Shown in pieces: positions 51,575-60,003 of a stretch of 64,000 nt of DNA. The notes beneath the pieces were generated by a model that saw only the letters and a program-made list of their open reading frames with translations, was not told the origin of the DNA and did not search any database. The position numbers and the translations under genes were made by a program. Positions within the stretch are counted from its first letter, which is position 1; each line of letters opens with the position of its first letter. The stretch comes from JBKBKC01 sp046294265 (GTDB taxonomy: Bacteria; Pseudomonadota; Alphaproteobacteria; Rhodobacterales; Rhodobacteraceae): assembly GCA_046294265.1 (NCBI GenBank), contig JBKBKC010000002.1, positions 1 through 64,000 on the forward strand, read 5' to 3'.

Positions 51575-52530
51575 GCAGCGAGGCCCTTGGACCCCATGTC
51601 GCGGAACTTGGCGCGGCGGTCGCGGATCAGCGTGTCGGGTTTCTTGCCCGACAGCTCCCGCAGCATGATGTCCAGCGCCTTGCCCACGGCCTCCACCGCG
51701 TCGCGCGGGGCACGCTGCGCGCCGCCCAGCGGTTCCTTGATGATCCTGTCCACCACGCCCAGCTTTTGCAGATCTTGCGCGGTCAGGCGAAGGGCCTCGG
51801 CCGCCTCGCGCATCTTTTCGGCATCTTTCCACAAAATGCTGGCGCAGCCTTCGGGGCTGATGACGGAATAGATCGAATGCTCCAGCATCGCCACGCGGTT
51901 TGCCGTGGCAAAGGCCACCGCCCCGCCCGACCCGCCTTCGCCGATCACCACGCTGATCAGCGGTACGCCGATTTCCAGGCATGTCTGAGTGGCCCGTGCG
52001 ATGGCCTCGGCCTGGCCCCGCTCTTCGGCGCCCTTGCCGGGATAAGCGCCGGGGGTATCGACCAGCGTGATGACGGCCAAGCCAAAGCGGTGCGCCATCT
52101 CCATCAACCGGATTGCCTTGCGGTATCCCTCGGGCCGCGCCATCCCGAAATTGCGCTCGATCCGGGTCTTGGTGTCATGGCCCTTTTCATGCCCGATCAC
52201 CATGACGGGCGTATCGTTGAACCGCGCAAGTCCCCCCATCACCGCGTGATCGTCGGCAAAGTTGCGGTCGCCCGCCAGCGGCGTCCATTCAGTGAACAGC
52301 GCCTCGATATAGTCCTTGCAATGCGGCCGGTCGGGATGCCGCGCCACTTGGCATTTCTGCCACGGCGTCAGCCCCTTGTAGAGGTCGCGCAGCGCCGACT
52401 CCGCCTTGCGGTCCAGCGCCTCGGCCTCTTTCGTCACGTCCATGTCCTTGTTGCCCCGCGCCATGGCGCGCAGTTCCTCGGCCTTGCCTTCGATCTCGGC
52501 CAGCGGTTTCTCGAAGTCAAGGTAGTTCAT
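51571..52530 (-). CDS. accA: Acetyl-CoA carboxylase carboxyltransferase subunit alpha
   Basis: A 319-residue alpha subunit of the carboxyltransferase that forms malonyl-CoA for fatty-acid synthesis. NYLDFEKPLAEIEGKAEEL starts it. MVIGHEKG, RNFGMARPEGYRKA, TLVDTPGAYPG and GEGGSGGAVAFA are core motifs. The gene ends at DMGSKGLAA, overlapping a decayed transporter start. ATG 52530 is unambiguous; the longer frame upstream is antisense to nothing useful. Confidence 0.97.
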   Translation of the reverse strand: MNYLDFEKPLAEIEGKAEELRAMARGNKDMDVTKEAEALDRKAESALRDLYKGLTPWQKCQVARHPDRPHCKDYIEALFTEWTPLAGDRNFADDHAVMGGLARFNDTPVMVIGHEKGHDTKTRIERNFGMARPEGYRKAIRLMEMAHRFGLAVITLVDTPGAYPGKGAEERGQAEAIARATQTCLEIGVPLISVVIGEGGSGGAVAFATANRVAMLEHSIYSVISPEGCASILWKDAEKMREAAEALRLTAQDLQKLGVVDRIIKEPLGGAQRAPRDAVEAVGKALDIMLRELSGKKPDTLIRDRRAKFRDMGSKGLAA

Positions 52531-52602
52531 GGCGCACCCCCCTGCGGTCCCCGGGTATATGCGGCGCGCATGAGGCGATTGCAACCAACCCGTCAGCCCG
52601 AT

Positions 52603-53050
52603 GGCTAGCTCCCGTCCAGCGCGATCGGATGCGCCACCCCTTCCGGCCCGCAAGACAGTTTCGCCGCGATCCTGTCGCGAGGCCAGACCAGCCGTCAGAA
52701 GGGCAGCACTTCGTCCAGGCCTCGCCCATCGGCCAGATCGCGCAGCGCCACCTCGGCCGCCACCCGCAGATAAATCGCGGCTGTCACCGGCACATCGCCT
52801 GTGCACCGGCCTTGCGGGCCATTTCGGTGCGGAAACGATCCATGGTGCGCGTCTCGCCGCGCGGGACGCGCGCCAGATAGGTCGCAATCTCGGCGGGCGA
52901 TGAGATGAGCATGCGGCTGCCCGCCTTCACATCCGCGAAATCGCTGGGAAGCATCACGACATGCGGGGCCTTGGCTGCGGCGAACCGATTGCGCCAGTCA
53001 CAGCCTCCCTGCCTGCGATCGGTGCGCAGCGGGACTGACAGGACTGCCAA
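52603..53050 (-). pseudogene. MGMT-family protein relic
   Basis: A frame from 53050 gives KAPHVVMLPSDFADVKAGSRMLISSPAEIATYLARVPRG, which resembles the MGMT-like (methylguanine-methyltransferase related) family of Rhodobacteraceae. It stops just after AQAMCR. One base lost from a CCC would lead into the next frame: PVTAAIYLRVAAEVALRDLADGRG, LDEVLPF, then a TGA where Trp is expected, then RLVWPRD, KLSCGPEGV and a TAG at 52603. So one deletion and one nonsense change. Family name from memory of similar proteins, moderate certainty. Confidence 0.6.
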
Positions 53051-53392
53051 GGAAAGTGAGGCAGGCAGTGGCGATCACAGCCGCCACAAACAAGACCGGC
53101 TGCGCCAACGCATCCTCCAAAAACCCCAACGGTTGCGGATATCTTCTCCCCCTTCGTCCGCGTCGCAAGTATCACCGACTTCAGCCCTCCTTTTCAAGGG
53201 CTTGGGGCGAATCATGATCGGTTGAACGAAAAACAGCACAGCCCCGGAGGGCCGGGCCCCCGGGGCGTGCATCCTCCCCTAGTGCGCCGGGCGGGCCTCC
53301 TCTCCCGGGGCCAGCGCAGGGATGTTCATACTATGCCCGAGTCGCGGGCGGTTGTCATCAAATTGTGATGTTTCTCGGGGCGATTTGCGAAC
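53051..53392. other. Intergenic stretch with terminator
   Basis: The 342 bp between the MGMT relic and mcl1 hold no supported gene. A hydrophobic fragment (ALAQPVLFVAAVIATACLTFLG, one frame on the minus strand around 53040-53115) may be debris. A terminator for mcl1 lies at 53241-53266. Confidence 0.5.
53241..53266 (-). terminator. Terminator downstream of mcl1
   Basis: GCCCCGG (53241-53247) pairs with CCGGGGC (53260-53266). On the minus strand the stem is followed by TGTGCTGTTTTTCG. It is about 130 bp beyond the mcl1 stop. Confidence 0.65.
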
Positions 53393-54352
53393 TCATCCGG
53401 TGGCGATCATCTCGGCCTGCCGCACGATCACCTCGGCCTGCTTGATCGAGGCGATGTCCACCAGACGGCCCTTGAAAACCGTCGCGCCCTCGCCGCGCGC
53501 CTTGGCGGCCTCCATGGCGGCAAGGATCTCGCGCGCCTCGGCCACGGCGGCGTCGGAGGGGGTGAACACCTCATTGGCAAGTGCCACCTGCTTGGGGTGG
53601 ATCGCCCATTTGCCCACCATCCCCAGCGTGGCCGACCGGCGCGCCTGCGCGCGGAACCCCTCGTCATCGCCGAAATCGCCAAAGGGCCCATCGACCGGCA
53701 GCACGCCATGCGTGCGGCAGGCCGCCACGATCGCCGCCTGCGCCCAGTGCCAGGGATCGGACCAATAATTTGTTCCATCCCGGTGCATGTAGTAATTTTC
53801 CTGCGTGCCGCCGATGCCTGTGGTCTGCATTCCCATGCTCGCGGCAAAATCCGCGGAACCGAAGCTCATCGCCTGCAATCGGGGGCTGGCGGCGGCGATC
53901 TCCTCAACATGGGCGATGCCCGCAGCGGATTCGATGATGACCTCGAATCCGATTGGTTTTGCGCGCCCCTTCGCCCGCTCAACAGCCGTCACCAGCGCGT
54001 CCACCGCATAGACATCTGCGGCGCAGCCCACCTTGGGGATCATGATCAAGTCCAGCCGATCACCCGCCTGTTCCAGAAGGTCCACCACATCGCGATACCA
54101 CCACGGCGTATCGAGGCTGTTGATCCGCACCGACAGCACCTTCTGCCCCCAGTCCACCCCACGCGTGGCGGCGATCACCTGCGCGCGGGCACTGTCCTTG
54201 TCCGAGGGGGCCACTGAATCCTCCAGGTCGAGGTTCACCACATCGGCGGCACTGGCCGCCATCTTGGCGAACAGGGCAGGGCGCGATCCGGGGGCGAAAA
54301 GCTGGCAGCGGTTGGGGCGGGCCGGGGCGGGGGGTTGCACGCGGAAGGACAT
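53393..54352 (-). CDS. mcl1: L-malyl-CoA/beta-methylmalyl-CoA lyase
   Basis: A 319-residue HpcH/HpaI-citrate lyase-family enzyme of the ethylmalonyl-CoA pathway, cleaving methylmalyl-CoA to glyoxylate and propionyl-CoA and forming malyl-CoA. RCQLFAPGSRPALFAKM opens the barrel. NLDLEDSVAP and GFEVIIESAAGIAHVEEIA contain the metal ligands, and KWAIHPKQVALANEVFTPS is the conserved end. The length equals the Rhodobacter enzyme. ATG 54352 follows the GTGCAACC/GGAGG-poor leader, but the conserved MSFRVQPPAPARPNRCQ supports it. It complements phaA and phaB in acetyl-CoA assimilation. Confidence 0.93.
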   Translation of the reverse strand: MSFRVQPPAPARPNRCQLFAPGSRPALFAKMAASAADVVNLDLEDSVAPSDKDSARAQVIAATRGVDWGQKVLSVRINSLDTPWWYRDVVDLLEQAGDRLDLIMIPKVGCAADVYAVDALVTAVERAKGRAKPIGFEVIIESAAGIAHVEEIAAASPRLQAMSFGSADFAASMGMQTTGIGGTQENYYMHRDGTNYWSDPWHWAQAAIVAACRTHGVLPVDGPFGDFGDDEGFRAQARRSATLGMVGKWAIHPKQVALANEVFTPSDAAVAEAREILAAMEAAKARGEGATVFKGRLVDIASIKQAEVIVRQAEMIATG

Positions 54353-54531
54353 GGGCGGACCTTTGGCAAGGAAATGTCGGATACGATCCCCGCCGGGGTA
54401 GATTGCTGCGCAGGTGATGGCAAGAGATGTTTTGCAGTCGCAGCATCTTGCTGCGACGCAGCATAGCGCATCGCGGCTTGCGCTGTCCCTCACGCCCGGC
54501 GAAGACATCCGCAAGGACAGATGAGCATGCC

Positions 54532-55494
54532 ATGATCACCGCCACCCCCGAAACATTTCCCCTCGCGGCCGCCTTCACCATCGCCCGCGGATCCAAGACT
54601 GAGGCGCGAGTGATCACCGCCACCGTAACGCGCGGCGGGGTCACCGGCCGGGGCGAGGCGGTGCCCTATGCCCGCTACGGCGAGACGGTGGAGGGCGTGC
54701 TGGCCGCCATCGCCGGGCTGCCGCACGGTATCACCCGAGCCGCCCTTCAACAGGCCCTTCCGCCCGGTGCCGCGCGCAACGCCGTCGATTGCGCACTGTG
54801 GGACTGGGAGGCGAAGGCGACAGGCAGTCGCGCCTGGGCCCTTGCGGGCCTGCCTGAACCGGGGCCGCGGATCACGGCCTTTACCCTCTCGCTTGACACG
54901 CCCGGGGCGATGCAGGCCGCCGCCGCGCGCCATGCGCATCGTCCCCTCCTGAAGATCAAGCTGGGCACCCCCGACGACATGCCCCGGCTGGAGGCCGTGC
55001 GCCTTGGCGCCCCTGCCGCCCGCATCATCGTCGATGCCAACGAGGGGTGGAGCGCCGACATTTATTCAGACCTCGCCCCGCATCTGGCTCGCCTGGGCGT
55101 GGTGTTGGTTGAACAGCCCTTGCCTGCCGGTGCCGACGAGGCGCTGGAGGGCCTGCCGCGCCCGGTGCCCGTCTGCGCCGATGAAAGCTGCCATGACCGG
55201 GCTACCCTCGCCTCCCTGCAAGGCCGCTATGATGTGGTGAACATTAAGCTGGACAAGACCGGCGGGCTGACCGAGGCGCTTGCGATGGTGGAGGCCGCGC
55301 GGGGCATGGGGTTCGGGGTGATGGTGGGCTGCATGGTCGGCACCTCGCTGGGAATGGCGCCGGCGATCCTGCCCGCGCAGGGCGCGGCCTTCGTCGATCT
55401 TGACGGCCCGCTCCTGCTGGCCCAAGACCGTTCGCACCCCCTGCGCTATGACACGGCAGGGGTCCATCCGCCGCAATCCGACCTCTGGGGGTAG
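54532..55494 (+). CDS. Dipeptide (L-Ala-D/L-Glu) epimerase
   Basis: A 320-residue enolase-superfamily enzyme. LKIKLG supplies the K-x-K acid/base pair. Metal ligands are in IIVDANEGW, VEQPL and CADESC, and the second lysine in VVNIKLDKTGG. These are the residues of Ala-Glu dipeptide epimerases, which process murein peptides. ATG 54532 is chosen. A D-amino-acid transaminase follows 2 bp later, fitting recycling of murein D-amino acids. Confidence 0.9.
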   Translation: MITATPETFPLAAAFTIARGSKTEARVITATVTRGGVTGRGEAVPYARYGETVEGVLAAIAGLPHGITRAALQQALPPGAARNAVDCALWDWEAKATGSRAWALAGLPEPGPRITAFTLSLDTPGAMQAAAARHAHRPLLKIKLGTPDDMPRLEAVRLGAPAARIIVDANEGWSADIYSDLAPHLARLGVVLVEQPLPAGADEALEGLPRPVPVCADESCHDRATLASLQGRYDVVNIKLDKTGGLTEALAMVEAARGMGFGVMVGCMVGTSLGMAPAILPAQGAAFVDLDGPLLLAQDRSHPLRYDTAGVHPPQSDLWG

Positions 55495-55496
55495 CC

Positions 55497-56354
55497 ATGA
55501 GCCGCATCGTCTATGTGAACGGGGACTATCTGCCCGAGGCCGAGGCCCGCATCTCGGTCTTTGACCGCGGGTTCCTGATGGCCGATGCGGTCTATGAGGT
55601 GACGAGCGTGCTGGATGGCAAGTTGATCGACTTTGCGGGGCATGCCGCACGGCTGGCGCGCAGTTTGGGTGAGCTGGAGATGGCCTCGCCCTGTTCGGAC
55701 GAGGACCTGCTGGCGATCCACCGCGAGTTGGTGGCGCGCAACGGGGTCGTGGAGGGGATGGTCTATCTGCAGGTCACGCGTGGCAATCCGGGCGACCGCG
55801 ATTTCGTCTGGGATGACGTGACGCCGCCGACGCTGGTGATGTTCACGCAGTCAAAGCCGGGGCTGGCCGACAGCCCGGCGGCCCGGCGGGGGGCCAAGGT
55901 GATCTCGATCCCCGATGCCCGCTGGGCGCGGCGCGACATCAAGACGACGCAGCTTTTGTATCCCTCCATGGGCAAGATGATGGCGAAGAAGGCCGGGGTC
56001 GATGACGCCTGGATGATCGAGGACGGGTTCGTCACCGAGGGCACATCGAACAACACCTATATCGTCAAGGGCAACCGGATCGTTACCCGGCACCTCGGCC
56101 ACGAGATCCTGCATGGGATCACCCGCGCCGCCGTGTTGCGCATGGCGGCAGAAGCGCAGATGGAGGTGGAGGAGCGGCCCTTTACCATCGACGAAGCGAA
56201 ATCTGCGGATGAGGCGTTCTTTACCTCGGCTTCGGCCTTCGTGATGCCGGTGGTGCAGATTGACGGGCGGGACCTCGGGACAGGGATGCCCGGCCCGGTG
56301 GCGACCCGCCTGAGAGAGATTTATCTGGAAGAGATGCGGCGTCACGCGGTTTGA
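55497..56354 (+). CDS. D-amino-acid transaminase
   Basis: A 285-residue fold-IV PLP aminotransferase. FDRGFLMADAVYEV, the catalytic-lysine region RRDIKTTQLLYPSMGK and the phosphate-binding EGTSNNTYIV are characteristic of D-alanine/branched-chain class IV enzymes. The N-terminal sequence favours D-amino-acid over branched-chain activity. It is coupled to the dipeptide epimerase upstream and a conserved unknown gene downstream. Confidence 0.92.
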   Translation: MSRIVYVNGDYLPEAEARISVFDRGFLMADAVYEVTSVLDGKLIDFAGHAARLARSLGELEMASPCSDEDLLAIHRELVARNGVVEGMVYLQVTRGNPGDRDFVWDDVTPPTLVMFTQSKPGLADSPAARRGAKVISIPDARWARRDIKTTQLLYPSMGKMMAKKAGVDDAWMIEDGFVTEGTSNNTYIVKGNRIVTRHLGHEILHGITRAAVLRMAAEAQMEVEERPFTIDEAKSADEAFFTSASAFVMPVVQIDGRDLGTGMPGPVATRLREIYLEEMRRHAV

Positions 56355-56357
56355 CCC

Positions 56358-57326
56358 ATGCCCCGCTGGTTCCATGAGCTGACCGGTTTGCCCGCCCATG
56401 ACCGTGCGGCGGTTCGGGCCCAGGTCGTGCCCGAAGGCCATGGCCTGCGCTGCCTCGCCAATGGCAGGCTACTCTGGCCCGGCCAGTTGCACATGCCCGC
56501 GCTCCGCGACCTGCGCCGCGATCCCATCCCGGCGCGCGGGCCGTTGCGGCTGTCTGAGGTGGTGGCGGATGTGCAGGCGCTGCACCTCGACCCGGCCCAT
56601 GCTGGCGCGGTGTTCCAGGTCGCCTCGCAGTTCAACCTGCTGGAGATGGTCAGCCCCGAGGTCACCCCCGACGACGGCATTGACCGCTACATCCACGACA
56701 AGACGCAAGGCCCCGCCTGCGCGGTGGCCTGCGGGGCGGGAACGCTGTGGCGCAACGATTTCGTGCCCCTCTCTGGGGGCACGGGTCAGACCGAGACGCG
56801 CCAGATCGACTGTCTCGCCGATCTGGGGGCGGCGCTTGGCAATGGCGAGGGGCGGCTCTGGGAGATGCGCAATGGGTATGCCCTGCCGCGCCCCGGCGGG
56901 CTGGCTGCGGTGGCGCACCGGCTTGCGGCGCTGGACGTGGCGGGCCGCGACGCCCTGCGTGGAATGGTGCGTGTGGGAATCCAGGCCGATACCGAGGTCA
57001 CGCTGCGCCATGCAGGCCACCGCGTGACGCAAATCTATTGCAGCGCGCTGCCGGTGCTTTACGGCGATGATCCCGCCCAAGACTGGGAACCCTTCGCACG
57101 TCTGGTGCTGGAGGCGGCCTATGAGGCCACGTTCCGCGCCGCCCTCCGCCATGCCGCCCCTGACGCGCCCCTGTTCCTGACACTGCTGGGGGGCGGCGCC
57201 TTTGGCAACCGGCGGGCGTGGATCGTCGATGCCATCGCCCGTTCGGTCGACATGTTCGAAAACAGTGGCCTCGATGTGCGGCTGGTCAGTTTCCGTGTGC
57301 CGTCAGGGGCGCTTGAGGGCCTCTGA
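56358..57326 (+). CDS. Conserved protein of unknown function in a D-amino acid operon
   Basis: A 322-residue protein starting 3 bp after the transaminase gene. It carries the conserved block FQVASQFNLLEMVSPEVTPDDGIDRYIHDKTQGPACAVACG near residues 86-126. The C-terminal LFLTLLGGGAFGN near residue 275 resembles the glycine-rich loop of macrodomains. I do not recognise a named family. The macrodomain idea is inference from this loop. The operon suggests a link to D-amino acid or peptide metabolism. Confidence 0.75.
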   Translation: MPRWFHELTGLPAHDRAAVRAQVVPEGHGLRCLANGRLLWPGQLHMPALRDLRRDPIPARGPLRLSEVVADVQALHLDPAHAGAVFQVASQFNLLEMVSPEVTPDDGIDRYIHDKTQGPACAVACGAGTLWRNDFVPLSGGTGQTETRQIDCLADLGAALGNGEGRLWEMRNGYALPRPGGLAAVAHRLAALDVAGRDALRGMVRVGIQADTEVTLRHAGHRVTQIYCSALPVLYGDDPAQDWEPFARLVLEAAYEATFRAALRHAAPDAPLFLTLLGGGAFGNRRAWIVDAIARSVDMFENSGLDVRLVSFRVPSGALEGL

Positions 57327-57335
57327 CGCCGCGCG

Positions 57336-57431
57336 TCAGTCCTCGCCGTCCTCATCATCATGTGTCGCCGCGTCGAGAAAGAGGCCGCCCATCAGCATCA
57401 GGGGCAGCGCGAGAAAGACCAGGAATTCCAT
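57336..57431 (-). CDS. Small membrane peptide (31 residues)
   Basis: MEFLVFLALPLMLMGGLFLD followed by AATHDDEDGED. A GGAGG sits six bases before the ATG, which supports translation. The composition, one hydrophobic helix then an acidic tail, mirrors the N-terminus of the RTX protein encoded 1.5 kb away. No function is known. Confidence 0.6.
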   Translation of the reverse strand: MEFLVFLALPLMLMGGLFLDAATHDDEDGED

Positions 57432-57558
57432 GGTGTGCCTCCGATCATCGACCCCCTTTGCGCATCAAAGACCAATCGCGCCGACGTGTCAAAAATGCAC
57501 GCGGTTTCCGGGCCGCTCTGGAAACCGGCCGGGGCAAGAGGCCGGGATTGTTTCCGTC

Positions 57559-57885
57559 CTATGCCTTGTCACTTACATTCTCGCGGAACGCCGTCTCGAA
57601 CGCTGCATTCTTGGTGTCATCTGCCACGGTCTGGTTCTGCGCCACCCAGTCAGCGTAGGGCATGCCATACACAATCTCGCGCGCGGCGTCCTTGTCCAAT
57701 GTGAGGCCCCGCTCTGCCGCGGCCTCCTGATACCAGCGCGACAGGCAGTTGCGGCAGAACCCGCCCAGGGTCATCAGGTCGATGTTCTGCACATCCGGGC
57801 GCTTGTCCATCAGGTGATGAACCAGGGCGCGAAAGGCAGCAGCCTCCAGTTCGGTGCGGGTGGCAGGGTCGATGGGGGTGGTCAT
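57559..57885 (-). CDS. DUF1244 domain protein
   Basis: A 108-residue protein with the DUF1244 pattern: AFRALVHHLMDKRPDVQNIDLM, GGFCRNCLSRWYQEAAAERG and YGMPYADWVAQNQ. Two nearby Cys (FCRNC) may bind metal. Widespread in Proteobacteria, function unknown. Confidence 0.9.
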   Translation of the reverse strand: MTTPIDPATRTELEAAAFRALVHHLMDKRPDVQNIDLMTLGGFCRNCLSRWYQEAAAERGLTLDKDAAREIVYGMPYADWVAQNQTVADDTKNAAFETAFRENVSDKA

Positions 57886-57961
57886 GACAAGGCCTCATGT
57901 TCTGCGGACATACCCTCTAGATGGGGCAACTCCGCACCCAAGTCACCCCCACGCGCACAGG

Positions 57962-58900
57962 TCAGGCGGCGCGCGCGAAGGGAACACCGTCGAACCGGAC
58001 CACAATGTCGGCCGGGTTCAGGGTGGCCAGCGCGGTGTTTTCAAGGATCAGGAAGATCGAGCCGCCAAAGCTTATGCGCAGGTTGCCACCGCCATCCTCG
58101 GCAATCGCGATCTGTCCGGTTTCGAGGGCGTTGGTGACCAGACGGATCGGTTCGCCCACCTCGTAATCCACGACCGAGACGGGCTCTTCTCCGGCGGCAT
58201 GGAACACCACATAAAGATCTACGCCCGCGCCACCGACAATCCGGTCGCCGAGGTCGGCAAAGATGTCGTCATCGCCCGGCCCGCCATAGACAAGATCGGA
58301 TTCGGTATCGCCGGGTGTGGCGGAGTAGATCGCATTCTGCACCCGGGGCAGGAAACGCTCGGCCGCCTCGGGGCCATAGCGTTCGGTCAGGATGTCGCCG
58401 ATGACATTGCCGACCCGCGCGGTGTTGAACTCTGGCGTCAGGGTGCCGCGCGGGTCGAGCGACGAGATCAGGTCGTCGCACGGTCCGCCATAGATCACAT
58501 CCTCTCCCGAACCGCCCCAGATGTCGTCATCGCCCGCGCCGCCGTAGAGCAGGTCATCGCCCGCCCCGCCGATCAGCGCATCGCCATCCGGCCCGCCGAT
58601 CAGCGTGTCATTGCCGCCACCGCCCAGCAGGATGTCGCCGTCGTCCCCGCCGTTCAGGCTGTCGTCGCCTGCCTCGCCCACAAGGATGTCGAAACCGCCG
58701 CGGCCGAGGAGGGTATCGGCACCGCGCGCGCCGAAGATCAGATCATCCGCGGGACCGCCGCGCAGGGTTTCGCGCGCGTCGGTACCCGTCTGGATGCGGG
58801 TGTCCGGCTGCGGCTCCGCGTCCGAACCGTCATCGTCCGAGCCGCCCCCGAACGCGAGCCCGAGCAGCGCAAGAGGCAACAGCAACAACAGCAATTCCAT
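57962..58900 (-). CDS. RTX-type calcium-binding protein
   Basis: A 312-residue protein with a hydrophobic N-terminal anchor (MELLLLLLPLALLGLAFGGG), an acidic linker, then nonapeptide-like GGxGxDxL repeats. These run roughly residues 45-145 (for example GGNDTLIGGPDGDALIGGAGDDLLYGG) with another block near 195-225. Such repeats bind calcium and form a beta-roll, usually outside the cell. ATG 58900 starts the anchor. The non-repeat C-terminal end is beta-rich. Possible role: surface or secreted adhesin-like protein. Confidence 0.9.
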   Translation of the reverse strand: MELLLLLLPLALLGLAFGGGSDDDGSDAEPQPDTRIQTGTDARETLRGGPADDLIFGARGADTLLGRGGFDILVGEAGDDSLNGGDDGDILLGGGGNDTLIGGPDGDALIGGAGDDLLYGGAGDDDIWGGSGEDVIYGGPCDDLISSLDPRGTLTPEFNTARVGNVIGDILTERYGPEAAERFLPRVQNAIYSATPGDTESDLVYGGPGDDDIFADLGDRIVGGAGVDLYVVFHAAGEEPVSVVDYEVGEPIRLVTNALETGQIAIAEDGGGNLRISFGGSIFLILENTALATLNPADIVVRFDGVPFARAA

Positions 58901-59045
58901 GACGGGTTCTCCGGGAAAAGGGCAAGGATCAGACTGACGGCACTGCACCCCGTCGCACACCGCAATCTATGGTGAAGCTGCCTTAATCCTGTCAAGGATT
59001 CGCCCCGTGAGGTTTCCCAACCTTTTGGAATAATGCAAGAAACCG

Positions 59046-59807
59046 CTAGTCGTTTCCGGTTTCGGGACAGTCCGCCACGGCAAGCGCAGTCTCGAGGGAT
59101 GGGGCCAGCCGCTTGGCCCACGCCGTCTGCGATCCGCCATCGGTGATCAGGTCATTGCGCAGTTCGACCAGCGTGTTGTGGCGGCCCGGTTGCAAGGCGT
59201 GGCGGTCGATGGCGTCGCCCGGCAGATGGCCTTCATAGGGTTCGTTGTCGCCGATGCATAGGTCGGGCTCGATGCCCAGGCGTGCGATCAGGGCGCGCGA
59301 CAGGCGGGCATCCAGGTGGGAATAGAGGATGCCCACATGCCAGGGCCGGGGCGCCCGCCCGCGCAGGCAGGGGGTGAAGGAATGGATGGCGAGGATCACG
59401 GTATCGGGCTGCCGCGCCGCCAGTTCCGCCAGCGCCGCGTGATAGGGGCGATACAGACGCTCAAGCCGTTCCTCCACCGCTGCCGGTGTGATGTGCCGGT
59501 TGGCGGGGATGATCGTGCCGTCATAGAGGCGCATCACCAGCGTCGGATCCTCCTCACCCCGGTTCGGGTCGATCAAGAGGCGCGAAAAATCGGACAAGAT
59601 GCAGGGGGCATCCAGCGCTTCGGCAAGCGCGGTGGCGAGGCCCGCGGCACCCGGGTCCCAGGCAATGTGGCGCTGCATGTCCTCGTGCGCGATGCCAAGG
59701 TCGCCGCCCGCCACCCAGCCGGGCACGCGGTTGCTGGCATGGTCGCAGGTAACCAGCCAGCGGGCGGGGCGGGTTTCGCCAAAGATGCGGAAGGGGGGGG
59801 TGGTCAT
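59046..59807 (-). CDS. N-formylglutamate amidohydrolase family protein
   Basis: A 253-residue zinc amidohydrolase-like protein. WLVTCDHASNRVPG, RLLIDPNRGEEDPTL, LAIHSFTPCLRGRAPRPWHVGILY and GRHNTLVELRNDLI are typical of the N-formylglutamate deformylase family, sometimes linked to histidine degradation. ATG 59807 is used; the longer frame is not conserved. It is divergent from pyk. Confidence 0.88.
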   Translation of the reverse strand: MTTPPFRIFGETRPARWLVTCDHASNRVPGWVAGGDLGIAHEDMQRHIAWDPGAAGLATALAEALDAPCILSDFSRLLIDPNRGEEDPTLVMRLYDGTIIPANRHITPAAVEERLERLYRPYHAALAELAARQPDTVILAIHSFTPCLRGRAPRPWHVGILYSHLDARLSRALIARLGIEPDLCIGDNEPYEGHLPGDAIDRHALQPGRHNTLVELRNDLITDGGSQTAWAKRLAPSLETALAVADCPETGND

Positions 59808-60003
59808 CGGCCTGTCATGCGGTTGGGTCAAGGCTGTGTAGCCGGGTGCAAGGTCCGGGGGAATGCCGGTTCGTGGGCGGGACCGCCCGTTTTTCGGGCA
59901 GACGCCCCGGATGCTGGCGGTCTTTCGTTGCTCTGGCGGCGGATTTCCGCAATAAGCCCGGTGATTGCTGTGACCGCTAACATGACCCGAAGGAAACCGC
60001 CCC

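Noticed and set aside
53282..53329. A 16-codon minus-strand frame starting MNIPALAPG
   Set aside because: It is too short to support without a convincing ribosome-binding site or conservation evidence.
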